A stretch of 43,987 nt of DNA, from contig CALMPK010000271.1 in assembly GCA_937873575.1 (NCBI GenBank), positions 1-43,987 on the forward strand, read 5' to 3'. The notes under the pieces were generated by a model, which worked only from the letters and a program-made list of their open reading frames with translations, had not been told where the DNA came from and did no database searches. Shown here piece after piece: positions 24,931 to 35,462 of the stretch. Each line of letters starts with the position of its first letter. The first letter of the stretch is position 1. The translations under genes and the position numbers were made by a program. The stretch is from an uncultured Hyphomicrobiaceae bacterium (lineage in GTDB: Bacteria > Pseudomonadota > Alphaproteobacteria > Rhizobiales > Hyphomicrobiaceae).

Positions 24931-25815
24931 TCAACGCACCACGAGCAACGGGCAATCGAGTGCGGCGGCGAGCGCGCCGCCGCCACTTGCCACCGGCACC
25001 GCGAGGCCGCCGAACTCGGCGATCACGAAGCCCGGCCGCAGGCGACGCAGGCCCTCCGTCAGCACCGCAGGACCGCCACCCGGCTGCGCGAGTTCAACGA
25101 CTTCGACACGCCGGTCGCCGCCGATGCCCTGCCGCACGTTCTCGGCGAGCCAGGCCATGCCTGAGCGACTCTGCGCGGCGAGTGCGACGACGACATCACT
25201 TCCGCTGACACCTGCGAGGCGCGACGCCGTGCGGATCATTCCGGTCAGGCGGTCGGGGTCCTCGACCACGGCAACCACGGGGCCGGCAGACGCCGCCGGG
25301 CGGCCTTGCCGTGGCGAACGGTGACCGGCCACCACGACACCTGTCATGCCGGTGACGCGGTCGAACAACACTTCCAGTCGCGCCAGCAACGCCGATGTCG
25401 CGACTTCCCCCAGCGCCACGACGTTCCAAGGGCCGGCGATCTGGCAAGCGTGCGCCAGCGCGCCGAGCGGCGTATCGCGAACGTGACGCAACTCGATCGG
25501 AATATCAGCAAGTCCTGCGCGATCGGCGACACGGCGCTCGGTGGCACGTGCCGCCAGCGCCATCTGCCGCGCCAAATCGTCGAGAGACATTTGCCGTTCA
25601 CCGGCGCTCTCGATCGCGATCTCGCGCGTGAAGCTGTAGGCCGCCGCGTCGTAGACCTGACGGTCCTCCACGAGCAGGCACTCGATACCCGCGCCGAATG
25701 CCTTCGCCACCGCGATCGCCGCATCGATAGCGACATCGCTGACGGGCCCGGCGCAACCGAGCCTGAGGACGACGCGACCTCGCCCCTCGCCACGCTCGGC
25801 AACATGCGCCGTCAC
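24931..25815 (-). CDS. Unknown protein, two alpha/beta lobes, coupled to a Lon-like protease
   Basis: A 294-residue soluble protein without signal peptide that I do not recognise. It looks like two Rossmann-like halves: the first begins VVLRLGCAGPVSDVAIDAAIAVAKAFGAGIECLLVED, the second GPVVAVVEDPDRLTGMIRTASRLAG...DVVVALA. Each has a strand, a helix and a strand ending in acidic residues, which recalls tandem universal-stress-protein folds, though no ATP-binding G-x2-G-x9-G motif is clear. Its ATG overlaps the stop of the preceding protease gene (ATGA), so the two are translationally coupled and probably work together, for example as adaptor or regulator. Function unknown. Confidence 0.65.
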   Translation of the reverse strand: MTAHVAERGEGRGRVVLRLGCAGPVSDVAIDAAIAVAKAFGAGIECLLVEDRQVYDAAAYSFTREIAIESAGERQMSLDDLARQMALAARATERRVADRAGLADIPIELRHVRDTPLGALAHACQIAGPWNVVALGEVATSALLARLEVLFDRVTGMTGVVVAGHRSPRQGRPAASAGPVVAVVEDPDRLTGMIRTASRLAGVSGSDVVVALAAQSRSGMAWLAENVRQGIGGDRRVEVVELAQPGGGPAVLTEGLRRLRPGFVIAEFGGLAVPVASGGGALAAALDCPLLVVR

Positions 25816-28550
25816 GACGACTCTCCCGCATCCGGTTCTTCACCTGCGGAATGCCGTCCGGACGCAGGCCACTCGCGGCGCGCCCGCTGCGCGTAGAGCG
25901 CGAGCTTGTCCTCGACGAGCCGATTGAGCGTCGCCTCCGGGAATTTTCCACTCCCCCCGTGCTCGCCCGCGGGCATGCCTGTCAGCACCGCGATACCTTC
26001 GTCGATGGTCGCGACCGGATAGATCTTGAACTTGCCCTCGCGCGCCGCCGACACGATGTCGTCGCGCAGCATGAGATGCTGGACGTTGGCGGCCGGCACG
26101 AGCACGCCTTGCCGTCCGTTCAATCCGCGCGCCTTGCAGATGTCGAAGAACCCCTCGATCTTCTCGTTGACGCCGCCGATCGCCTGTACCTCACCCCACT
26201 GGTTGACGGAGCCCGTGACGGCGAGCCCTTGATCGATCGGAACCTCCGCCAGCGCCGACAACAGTGCATAGAGCTCCGCCGACGATGCGCTGTCGCCCTC
26301 GACGCCGCCATAGCTCTGCTCGAAAACGAGACTGGCGGCGAGTGCGAGCGGAGAATCGAGCGCGTAGCGGCCGGCGAGATAGCCCCACAGGATCATCACG
26401 CCTTTGGTGTGCAGCGGGCCGCCGAGCTTCGCCTCGCGCTCGATGTCCGTCACGCGGCCGGAGCCGAAGCGGACGCGCGCACTGATGCGCACAGGCCGCC
26501 CGAAGGCGAGATCTCCGAGTTGTATTACCGAGAGGCCGTTGACCTGCCCGACCTTGCCACCATCCGTATCGATCAACACGATGCCGCGCGAGATCGTCTC
26601 CTGCGAGCGCTCGCGAATGCGGTCCGCGCGCTGGCGTGCCGAGTCGACGGCTTTGACCACATCGCTCGCATCGACGACGTCGCGGTCCGCCTGCGCGGCC
26701 CAGTAGTCCGCCTCGCGCACGAGATCGGCGATCCGCCCGATCTCGATCGAGACCTTGTCGCGATCGTTGGCAAGCCGTGCCGCCTGCTCGATGACCCGCG
26801 CGACGCCCGCAGCGGTCACCGGCTTCAGCGCGTGACGCTGCACGATGGAGGCGACGAGCCCGCCGATCGCGCGATCGTTCGTCGCTGAACGTTCGATGGC
26901 GTCGTCGAAATCCGCCTGGACCTTGAACAGCCGCGAGAACTCGGGATCGGCCGCAGCCAGCAGCGTGTAGATCTCCCGATCGCCGAACAGGATCACTTTG
27001 ACGTCGAGCGGAATGGGTTCGGGCTGTAGCGTTTCCGTGGAGAGCACGCTCGCAAACTCGGACGGTTGCTCGATGCGAATCTCGCCCGATTTCAACGCCC
27101 GCTTCAGCGCCTCCCACGAGAACGCCGAGAGGATCAGCTTGCGTGCATCGAGCAGAAGGTAACCACCGTTGGCGCGATGCAGCGCGCCGGGAGAGACGAG
27201 CAGGAAATCCGTGACGAGCGCACCCATCTGCGCCTTGTGCTCGATGCGGCCGACGAGGTTCGAGTAGGTCGGATTGAGTTCCTCGTGGATCGGCGCGCCC
27301 GCCTCCTCGCCGTCATGGCCGACGACGACGTTGACGAGAAAGCGGCGCAGGCGCGGATTACGCGCGGTATCGAGTGCTTCAGGCACCACCTGATCGTCGC
27401 GCGGACTGCTGAGAAAAACCGCGATATCGCCGATGAGACCTGTCCCCACCGAAGCGAGATACTGTGCCACCTCGGGCAGTTCTCCGAACGCCGCGCGCAC
27501 AGGCGCCAGCGCTGCGTCGACGACGCGCTTCGACACCTCGGCATTGAGCGCGGCGAGACGCTTGCGTCGTTCCTTCTCGGATCGCGGCGCCGCCTCGATG
27601 ATGGCCGCAAGCTCCTTTTGCAGCTCCTCGATCCGCCGCGCGATATCCTCGCGGTACTCCTGTGGCAGGGCGGCGAACATCTCGGGCTTCACCACCTCGC
27701 CTTCGTGCATCGGCGCCATCACGAAGCCGCCGGGCGTGCGCAGGATAGTGACGTTCTGCGCCTCGGCCCGGTGCGTCAGCTCGGTAAAGGCGTCCTCTTG
27801 CGCGGCGCGGAACTCCTCGTCCACCGCACGGCGGCGGCCCTGGTAGTCTTCTCCCTCGAACACGGCCGGCACCGTCGCCGCCAGTTCCTCGAGTGCCGCC
27901 GCCATCGCCTTGGCGAAGGGGCGAGCCCGCCCTGCCGGCAGGGGGATGGCATTCGGGGCCGCAGGCGTCTCGAAGTTGTGGACGTAGACCCAATCCGACG
28001 GGCGCGGACGGGAAGCGGCCGGCGCGGCGAGGTAGGTGCGCACGGCGGTGCTCTTGCCGGCAGCGGGCGGGCCGAGCACGAAGACGTTGAAATCGAGCGC
28101 CCGCATGCCGGTGCCGAAGGCGATGGCGTCGAGGGCCCGATCTTGCCCGACGAGGCCGGTCGCCGGCTCGATCTCCGATGTCGTCTTGAAACCGAGCGTC
28201 GCCGGATCGACGGTGCGCCGCAGCGCTTCGGCCGACAGGGCGCGCGGTGCGCCGATCGCGTCGCTCACGAATTTGAGAACGGGTACGGCCGGCGGAATGG
28301 CCGGTGGAGCCTTCGCCGGCGCCTCCTGGGCGACCTTGCCGGGCACCGTACCGTTCGTCTTCTCGCTCGCCTTGCCCGCGTCCTTCTCGGACGGGCCGGC
28401 CACCTTCTCGGTCGGACCGGCTGCCTCGGTGGACTTGGCGGACGCCTCGGCAGAACCTTCGGCGGGCGACTCGGCCGGCGCTTCGGCAGACGCATCATCT
28501 GGCGCCGGCTTGTCGCCGCGGAACCATTTCATGAGCATGGACATGACCAT
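25812..28550 (-). CDS. Lon-like AAA+ protease (LonH/YcbZ type)
   Basis: A 912-residue ATP-dependent protease of the YcbZ (LonH) branch. Residues 17-85 are an Ala/Glu/Pro low-complexity segment. The AAA domain has Walker A GPPAAGKST near 160, a long helical insertion (about 220-370), the family motif PIHEELNPTYSNLVGRIEH and a Walker B-like GGYLLLDA. The C-terminal Lon protease domain has the Ser-Lys dyad: Ser 754 in EGDSASSAE and Lys 797 in GVNEKIEGF, 43 residues apart as in E. coli Lon. It is probably cytoplasmic. The first codons offer several ATGs (28550, 28544, 28538, 28532) with no clear ribosome site. The downstream gene overlaps its stop. Confidence 0.88.
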   Translation of the reverse strand: MVMSMLMKWFRGDKPAPDDASAEAPAESPAEGSAEASAKSTEAAGPTEKVAGPSEKDAGKASEKTNGTVPGKVAQEAPAKAPPAIPPAVPVLKFVSDAIGAPRALSAEALRRTVDPATLGFKTTSEIEPATGLVGQDRALDAIAFGTGMRALDFNVFVLGPPAAGKSTAVRTYLAAPAASRPRPSDWVYVHNFETPAAPNAIPLPAGRARPFAKAMAAALEELAATVPAVFEGEDYQGRRRAVDEEFRAAQEDAFTELTHRAEAQNVTILRTPGGFVMAPMHEGEVVKPEMFAALPQEYREDIARRIEELQKELAAIIEAAPRSEKERRKRLAALNAEVSKRVVDAALAPVRAAFGELPEVAQYLASVGTGLIGDIAVFLSSPRDDQVVPEALDTARNPRLRRFLVNVVVGHDGEEAGAPIHEELNPTYSNLVGRIEHKAQMGALVTDFLLVSPGALHRANGGYLLLDARKLILSAFSWEALKRALKSGEIRIEQPSEFASVLSTETLQPEPIPLDVKVILFGDREIYTLLAAADPEFSRLFKVQADFDDAIERSATNDRAIGGLVASIVQRHALKPVTAAGVARVIEQAARLANDRDKVSIEIGRIADLVREADYWAAQADRDVVDASDVVKAVDSARQRADRIRERSQETISRGIVLIDTDGGKVGQVNGLSVIQLGDLAFGRPVRISARVRFGSGRVTDIEREAKLGGPLHTKGVMILWGYLAGRYALDSPLALAASLVFEQSYGGVEGDSASSAELYALLSALAEVPIDQGLAVTGSVNQWGEVQAIGGVNEKIEGFFDICKARGLNGRQGVLVPAANVQHLMLRDDIVSAAREGKFKIYPVATIDEGIAVLTGMPAGEHGGSGKFPEATLNRLVEDKLALYAQRARREWPASGRHSAGEEPDAGESS

Positions 28551-28635
28551 TGCGCGTGTTACGAAAGGGCGACCCCCGCCGGCGGCATGCCGCGGCCGAG
28601 CGCAATCCCGCTTTCCACCGCGAGATGGCGATTAA

Positions 28636-29166
28636 GTGACGAACGATCAGAAGCCTCGTGATAACCCGCTCGGCGAAGTGCTGCAAAGCGTCGCCGACCT
28701 GACCGCCCCACCGGACGGCCGCCAATCTGATGCCGCCCTCGACATCCGTCGCGGCGTCGGGCGGCTACTGCGCGGCCACGGCTTGGCACCGCTCTACGAG
28801 GTCGCGCTCGCCAACGGCCGGCGGGCGGACGTGATGGCAGTCGGGCATTCAGGGGAGATCTGGATCGTCGAGGTGAAGTCGTGTCTCGCCGACTTCCGCA
28901 GCGATCAGAAATGGCCGGAATACCGCGAGTACTGCGACCGCCTTCTTTTCGCGGTCGCGCCCGAGTTTCCGATCGACGTACTACCGCAGGATACCGGGCT
29001 CATCCTTGCCGACAGGTATGGCGGCGAATTGAGCCGCGCAGCACCCGAGCACAAGCTTTCGGGCGGCCGGCGACGGGCTCTCTTGTTGATGTTCGCGCGG
29101 CTTGGCGCCATGCGGCTTGCCACCGTCATCGACCCGACAACCCCGGGAGCGCTCGATATCGGCTGA
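28636..29166 (+). CDS. mmcB: MmcB family DNA repair protein
   Basis: A 176-residue MmcB homologue; in Caulobacter this SOS-induced gene is needed for survival of mitomycin C damage. The core reads RRADVMAV (Asp 65), IVEVKSCLADFRSD (Glu 79, Lys 81), a D...ExK pattern like PD-(D/E)xK nucleases, followed by KWPEYREYCD. The start is a GTG at 28636 with only a weak ribosome site. I looked for a LexA box (GTTC-N7-GTTC) in the 85-base gap to the divergent protease and found none. Family call is firm; biochemical activity is inferred. Confidence 0.88.
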   Translation: MTNDQKPRDNPLGEVLQSVADLTAPPDGRQSDAALDIRRGVGRLLRGHGLAPLYEVALANGRRADVMAVGHSGEIWIVEVKSCLADFRSDQKWPEYREYCDRLLFAVAPEFPIDVLPQDTGLILADRYGGELSRAAPEHKLSGGRRRALLLMFARLGAMRLATVIDPTTPGALDIG

Positions 29167-29175
29167 ATGCGATAC

Positions 29176-29421
29176 TCAGCGCGGCGGCGGGGGCGGCATC
29201 ACGAACCGTGCAACGATCCGGCGCGCAATCGGCAGCACGAACACCATGACCGGAAAGGCGACGGCCCACGAGAGCAGCCAGGCCTTGAACCAGAGCCACG
29301 TCCAGCCGGGCGTGAAGCCCAGCGCGTTCACCGTTGAAATGCCGGAGACGATGATCGTCATCAGCATGCTCAACACCAGCGGCATGGCGATGGCGTTGTA
29401 GCGCGGCGGCAGCTTGCTCAT
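29176..29421 (-). CDS. DUF2798 small membrane protein
   Basis: An 81-residue protein with two membrane helices (about 12-33 and 45-68), the DUF2798 pattern: start MSKLPPRYNAIAMPLVLS, a central TPGWTWLWFKAWLLSWAVAFP, then a proline tail PPPPPR. The function of DUF2798 is unknown. The ATG at 29421 follows a G-rich stretch GGGGG; longer frames upstream look non-coding. Ten bases separate its stop from that of convergent mmcB. Confidence 0.8.
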   Translation of the reverse strand: MSKLPPRYNAIAMPLVLSMLMTIIVSGISTVNALGFTPGWTWLWFKAWLLSWAVAFPVMVFVLPIARRIVARFVMPPPPPR

Positions 29422-29594
29422 GATCGGACCCCCGGTTCGCTGGCAGCGGACCGGCGCTGCCCCAGTGCGGCCGGTTTCGCCGACGGGGCGGTCCCGGTCA
29501 ATGGGACACGGATGCGCAGGGTACGTTGCGCGTCGGCGAGCGTGCCGGCGTGTTCCGGGCACGGCTCGTCGGCGATCGGGGGCGGTCGCGGCCT

Positions 29595-30158
29595 CTACTT
29601 CGGCGCGCGCTTGGCGAGAATTCGCTGCAAGGTCCGGCGATGCATGTTGAGCCGGCGCGCCGTCTCCGAGACGTTGCGGTTGCAAAGCTCATAGACCCGC
29701 TGGATGTGCTCCCAACGCACGCGATCGGCCGACATCGGGTTCTCAGGCGGCGGCGCTTTCGAGTTGGCCGGGGCCAGCAGCGCGTCGGTCAGCTCGTCGG
29801 CATCGGCCGGCTTGGCGAGATAGTCGACCGCGCCGAGCTTCACCGCCGTCACCGCCGTGGCGATGTTTCCGTAGCCCGTCAGAATGATGGCCCGCGCGTT
29901 CGGGCGCAGGCGGCCGAGCTCGGCGATCACGTCAAGGCCGCTGCCGTCCTCGAGGCGCATGTCGATGACAGCGAACGCCGGGGGAAGCTGACGGATGAGC
30001 TCGATCCCCTCGTTGACGGAGGCGGCGCTGCGCACCTCGAACCCGCGCAACTCCATGGCGCGAGAGACCCGCTGCAGAAACGCGCGATCATCGTCGACGA
30101 TGACCAGAGTACGATCCTCAGGCAGCTCGTCCTTTTGGAATGAAAGATCTTCGGTCAA
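29595..30158 (-). CDS. actR: Redox response regulator ActR/RegA
   Basis: A 187-residue RegA/ActR/PrrA regulator. The receiver domain has VIVDDD (19-24), phosphorylated Asp 66 in VIDMRLEDGSG, and ILTGYGNIATAV with KPADADEL. A short proline linker leads to the Fis-type helix-turn-helix NVSETARRLNMHRRTLQRIL at the C-terminus, which is nearly invariant in this family. It controls respiration, nitrogen and carbon fixation genes by redox state. I chose a TTG start at 30158 because GGGAGG lies about nine bases upstream and the length is then standard; the frame is open further upstream without support. actS lies 147 bases upstream on the same strand. Confidence 0.94.
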   Translation of the reverse strand: MTEDLSFQKDELPEDRTLVIVDDDRAFLQRVSRAMELRGFEVRSAASVNEGIELIRQLPPAFAVIDMRLEDGSGLDVIAELGRLRPNARAIILTGYGNIATAVTAVKLGAVDYLAKPADADELTDALLAPANSKAPPPENPMSADRVRWEHIQRVYELCNRNVSETARRLNMHRRTLQRILAKRAPK

Positions 30159-30188
30159 TTTTTGTTTCCTCCCGAGCGCTCTTATACA

Positions 30189-30218
30189 AGCGTTCCTGAG
30201 CTCATGCCAACGCCCTAT
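30189..30218 (-). promoter_or_regulatory. Candidate promoter for actR
   Basis: On the minus strand TTGGCA, an 18-base spacer and TATAAG lie between actS and actR, about 30-60 bases upstream of the actR start. The spacing is acceptable and both boxes are four or five of six to consensus. Separate transcription of the regulator from the kinase would follow. Confidence 0.4.
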
Positions 30219-30305
30219 CGCATCAAGGAAAACACCCGCCGGACATTGTTTTGCGCTGCAATATACGAAGTTTGAATCCGCTGGCACATCGCCCGCACCC
30301 GAGCT

Positions 30306-31613
30306 TCAGCTTTCCTTGGAGGCCTGCTCGAACTCGGCACGCGGCCAGGCGACAGTGACGATGGCTCCGTGGTCGGGCTCGGCCCGGTTCTCGAGCGACA
30401 GCGTTGCGCCGGACCTCTCGAGCAATGTCTTGGCGATGAAGAAGCCGAGCCCAAGGCCGCCGGCCCGGCCCTGCTTGCGGCCACCGCCCTGGCGACGGGT
30501 CGAGACGTAGGGCTCGCCGAGCGTCTCGAGCAACTCGGGGGGGGAGCCCGGGCCGTCGTCGGCGATGACGATGGTAACGGTCGATGCCGACCAGCGGGCG
30601 GTGATCTCGACCCGGCTCTTCGCGAAATCGACGGCGTTCTCGATGATGTTGCCGATGCCATAGATCATGCCCGGACGGCGCAGCGCCACCGGCTCGATCA
30701 CACCGTTCCCCGAGGCGAGCGTATCGGCCGCCCCCGTCACCACCACTTCCTTGCTGTCGCGATAGGGCCTCGACGCCTCCTCGAGCAACTCGCGCAGACT
30801 GAGGCGCTGATACCAGACATCGGGTTCACCCGGCTCGCGTGTCAGCTTCCGCAGGATTTCCCGGCAGCGCTTGGCCTGATCGCCGAGCAGCCGCACATCC
30901 TCCGCGTAGGGCGTGTTGGCCACCTCTCGGGCCAGCTCCGACGTGACGAGAACGATGGTCGAGAGCGGCGTGCCGAGCTCGTGTGCGGCGGCGGCGGCGA
31001 GGCCGTCGAGGGCGTGCAGCTTCTGCTCCCGCGCGAGAACCTCCTCCGTCGCTGCGAGCGCGCGGGTCATGAGTTCCGCCTCGCGTGCCAGCCGCCAAGC
31101 ATAGAGCGCGATGAAGACGATGCCGGCGGTGATGGCCGCCACCATGCCGAGCTTGTAGACGAACGGATTATCGAACCGGAGCCCTTCGTACCAGGGCAGC
31201 GGCCAATAGTAATAAAGCAGGAAGACCGAGGAGGAGACAGCGAGCAGGCCGAGGAGGATCGTGCTGACGGGCGGTAAGGTCGCGGCGGAAACAGTGACCG
31301 GCGCGAGCAGCAGAAGCGAGAACGGGTTCTGCACCCCGCCTGTCAGATAGAGCAGCGCCGCGAGTTGGACGATGTCGTAGGCGAGTAGCGTCGTCGCGAG
31401 CGGGACGCCGAGGCGGTGGCGCGCCGGAAAGCGAACCGACAGCGCGACGTTGATCCAAGCCGAGAGCGCGATCAGGCCCAGGCAATAGCCGACCGGCATG
31501 GGGAAGGCCATCACCACCCACACCGCGACGACAGCAGAGAGCTGCCCCATGACCGCGAGCCATCTGAGACGAACGATCGTGTGGAGCCGCAGGCGGCTCT
31601 CTTCCGCCGCCAT
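30306..31613 (-). CDS. actS: Redox sensor kinase ActS/RegB
   Basis: A 435-residue membrane histidine kinase of the RegB/PrrB/ActS family. About six hydrophobic helices (20-175) carry the quinone-binding motif GGVQNPF (92-98). The H box AAAAHELGTPLSTI holds His 211, and the redox-active cysteine is present as Cys 250 in KRCREIL. The ATPase domain has IIENAVDFA, DDGPGSPPELL and GGLGLGFFIAKTL. It senses the respiratory redox state and phosphorylates ActR. I chose the ATG at 31613 (MAAEESRLRLHTIVRLRW), where homology usually begins; the frame continues 24 codons further without support. It is divergent from the SenC-like gene. Confidence 0.93.
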   Translation of the reverse strand: MAAEESRLRLHTIVRLRWLAVMGQLSAVVAVWVVMAFPMPVGYCLGLIALSAWINVALSVRFPARHRLGVPLATTLLAYDIVQLAALLYLTGGVQNPFSLLLLAPVTVSAATLPPVSTILLGLLAVSSSVFLLYYYWPLPWYEGLRFDNPFVYKLGMVAAITAGIVFIALYAWRLAREAELMTRALAATEEVLAREQKLHALDGLAAAAAHELGTPLSTIVLVTSELAREVANTPYAEDVRLLGDQAKRCREILRKLTREPGEPDVWYQRLSLRELLEEASRPYRDSKEVVVTGAADTLASGNGVIEPVALRRPGMIYGIGNIIENAVDFAKSRVEITARWSASTVTIVIADDGPGSPPELLETLGEPYVSTRRQGGGRKQGRAGGLGLGFFIAKTLLERSGATLSLENRAEPDHGAIVTVAWPRAEFEQASKES

Positions 31614-31801
31614 CGCGGAGACGGTCGCAAGTGGTTTACGGCTCGCGGAGGCTTGCACGGTGGCTTCTCGACTTGGCAATTGCACGGCTGCTACGATTCA
31701 TGCTCGCGCGGCCCGCCGCACTCTCCTACAGGTTTGCGCGCGAAGGAAGCTTCTCCGCACGCTGGAGTTTATTTGCTTGGTCAATTCGGGAGCCGGCCGC
31801 C

Positions 31802-32449
31802 TTGCCTGAACGTTTCAAGCCGTCGGCCGCGAAGCTTCCGGCTGCCATCCTCGCGGTGCTCGCCGTCTCGGCCGGCCTTCTCGCGCTCAACGAGTGGTTC
31901 CGGCGGACGGCCCTCGAGGAGAGCCGCGTCCCGGTGACCGCGGCCGGGCCCGGCGTTGGCGTTGGCGTTGCACGGGTCGGTGCACCATTTTCCCTCCACG
32001 GCACCGATGGACGGCGTGTGACGAGCGGCGCATTCCACGGACGCAAAGTGCTCCTTGTCATTGCCGACCCGCGAGAGGCGGACCGCGTGGCGCCCGCCCT
32101 GCAGGTGGCGAGTGCCGCAATTTCCTCCCTCGGCGGGAAGGCCGCGACGCTCGCACCGGTCCTCGTGTCGCTCGACACGTCCGACGACGCCTCGCACAAT
32201 CTGGCGAATGCACTTGCTGGCCTCGTCCCGGCATGGACCGGCCTTTACGGCAGACCCGAGGAGATCGCCGCGCTGGCGCACGCTTATTTCGTGCCGCTGG
32301 CGGATGGAGACGCCTCGGCGCGGCGCGGCGCGCCACCTGTCGGGCCTCCGATCGCCTATCTCCTCGACGAGATGGGAGGATTTCTCGCGCACCTCCCGAT
32401 CCCCAATGATCCCGACCGCTTAGCCGAATGGTTGCAGAGAAAACTGTGA
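31802..32449 (+). CDS. SCO1/SenC-like protein lacking copper-site residues
   Basis: A 215-residue membrane-anchored protein (one helix, about 12-30) with a thioredoxin-like domain. It aligns with SCO1/SenC: GAPFSLHGTDGRRVTSGAFHGRKVLLVI at the start, WTGLYGRPEEIAALAHAYFV, and PIAYLLDEMGGFLAHLP at the end. The CxxxC copper motif of the family is replaced (ADPREADRVAP) and there is no cysteine in the whole protein, nor the usual late histidine. It cannot bind copper like SenC. Its position beside actS is where senC lies in Rhodobacter regB-senC-regA loci. The TTG at 31802 was chosen because GGGAG lies nine bases upstream; an ATG at 31700 lacks one. Confidence 0.75.
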   Translation: MPERFKPSAAKLPAAILAVLAVSAGLLALNEWFRRTALEESRVPVTAAGPGVGVGVARVGAPFSLHGTDGRRVTSGAFHGRKVLLVIADPREADRVAPALQVASAAISSLGGKAATLAPVLVSLDTSDDASHNLANALAGLVPAWTGLYGRPEEIAALAHAYFVPLADGDASARRGAPPVGPPIAYLLDEMGGFLAHLPIPNDPDRLAEWLQRKL

Positions 32450-32673
32450 GCCGTTTGCAACTTTCGCTTGGGAACGAATCAGTGCAGCTTTTCGACGCTT
32501 GATCCGAGCCGTTCGGCTGGAACTCCGCCGACGCGACGCCACCGGCGACGCGGCGTGGTTTTCAAAAGAATTGAAGTTCGCGTCCCCATCCTTGCAGCCC
32601 TCGAATGCCTGCGCGCCGGAGGCCATCGCGCCCCCGAACGCCTGTGTTCGCACCCATTTCTGGAGGAAGACGC

Positions 32674-34164
<1,491 letters not shown>

Positions 34165-34629
34165 GCGCGTCGACGAGGAAGAGCGCCGCGTCTCCACCCG
34201 CCGGACTTATGTCCGAATTGAGATGCGGCGCATGACGCCATGCTGCCACAGGCCGCTTGCCATCGCGCGCGGCTTCGGCAAATGATGCTCCTCGGGTCTA
34301 GTCCGACGGTCGACATTTCCGTTATGAAGCGTCGGTCGGAGCGTCAGGCGCGAGCGCGGGACATGGGCATTGCCCGGTATCTCTCGCGAGAGCGGTGCGG
34401 CCGGCTTTCAAGCGGCATGGAGTGGGGACGAGTCGAGCGCACGAGAGCGCGTTGCGACGGGATCGGGCCGTATCAGCGGCACACGACCCGGCGGGACGAA
34501 GGGCTCTGGAATTTTCGTGCTGGAGTGCTTGCATCCGAGCATGTGATCGCCACGGCGATCGCCAAGTTTCGGAAGGCTCTCGAGCAGATGGTGCGCACGG
34601 TCGTCGCGAATTACTGCGGGGAATTACGC
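34165..34629. other. Intergenic region after phaZ, no gene seen
   Basis: 465 bases with no convincing gene. The frame of the following metallopeptidase stays open back to 34240, but the added residues are Arg-rich and featureless. A 12-bp palindrome CTCTCGCGAGAG lies at 34381-34392. No clear terminator for phaZ was found. Confidence 0.5.
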
Positions 34630-35409
34630 ATGGCCCAGGCGAAAGCCTCCGACCATACGAAGATCGATGCCGATGCCATCGCCGCATCCGGGCTCTCCGA
34701 GCTCGGCGCAGACTTCCAGGTGCGGCGCCACCCCGCCGCGCGCCGTCTGACGCTGCGCGTCTCGCGCACGCGCCGCGCCGTCATCGTCACGTTGCCGATG
34801 CAGTGCGATCTGGTCGAGGCGGGCCAGTTTCTTCACCGCAATCTCGATTGGATCCGCGAGCGCCTCGGCACCATTCCCGATGCCGTTCCCTTTTCCGCAG
34901 GCGCCGTCATTCCGCTGCGCGGCGAGCCGCACATGCTCGTGTTCACGGGCAAGCGCGGCAGTGACGGGCCAGTTTCGCGAGAAGCGGCCGAAGGCGTGGG
35001 CTATGCGCGCCTGATGGTCGGCGGCATGGAGCAGCATGCACCGCGCCGCCTCACGGATTGGCTGTTCGACCAGGCCCAGCGCGATCTCGAGCAGGCGGTG
35101 CAACACCATGCCGGCAACCTCGGCCTCAGGGCGCGCCGCATCACAGTGCGCGACCAGGCGAGCCGCTGGGGCTCGTGCTCGACCACGGGAACGCTCTCGT
35201 TCTCCTGGCGGCTCATTCTCTCGCCGCCGCTCATCCTCGATTACGTCGCAGCCCACGAGGTCGCGCATCTCGCCGAGATGAACCACGGGCCACGCTTCTG
35301 GGCCCTGGTACGGCGCACCATGCCGAAGATGGACGAGGCCAAGCAATGGCTACAGATCTACGGCATGGATTTGCACCGCTATGGCCCCGCGACCGCGTCG
35401 CGGCGCTAA
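34630..35409 (+). CDS. YgjP-like (DUF45) zinc metallopeptidase
   Basis: A 259-residue protein of the YgjP/DUF45 family of SprT- and M48-like metallopeptidases. The N-terminal part has VRRHPAARRLTLRVSRTRRAVIVTLP. The zinc motif is VAAHEVAHLAEMNHGPRFW, with His 209, Glu 210, His 213 as HExxH and a later His as third ligand. RWGSCSTTGTLSFSWRLIL just before it is the family hallmark. Substrates are unknown. The ATG at 34630 has GCGGGGA about eight bases upstream. It precedes the YkgJ-like gene by 53 bases on the same strand. Confidence 0.88.
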   Translation: MAQAKASDHTKIDADAIAASGLSELGADFQVRRHPAARRLTLRVSRTRRAVIVTLPMQCDLVEAGQFLHRNLDWIRERLGTIPDAVPFSAGAVIPLRGEPHMLVFTGKRGSDGPVSREAAEGVGYARLMVGGMEQHAPRRLTDWLFDQAQRDLEQAVQHHAGNLGLRARRITVRDQASRWGSCSTTGTLSFSWRLILSPPLILDYVAAHEVAHLAEMNHGPRFWALVRRTMPKMDEAKQWLQIYGMDLHRYGPATASRR

Positions 35410-35462
35410 GGCCGAAACTCCGCGGCGGCTCTCCGAACGGGCGTGGAACTCGGTAAACGACC

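Noticed and set aside
28551..28635. LexA (SOS) box upstream of mmcB
   Set aside because: Expected from Caulobacter, but no GTTC-N7-GTTC or GAAC-N7-GAAC pattern is present in the gap.
34240..34629. N-terminal extension of the YgjP-like metallopeptidase
   Set aside because: The frame is open, but the added 130 residues are Arg-rich without any domain, and the ATG at 34630 has a ribosome site and starts just before the conserved region.
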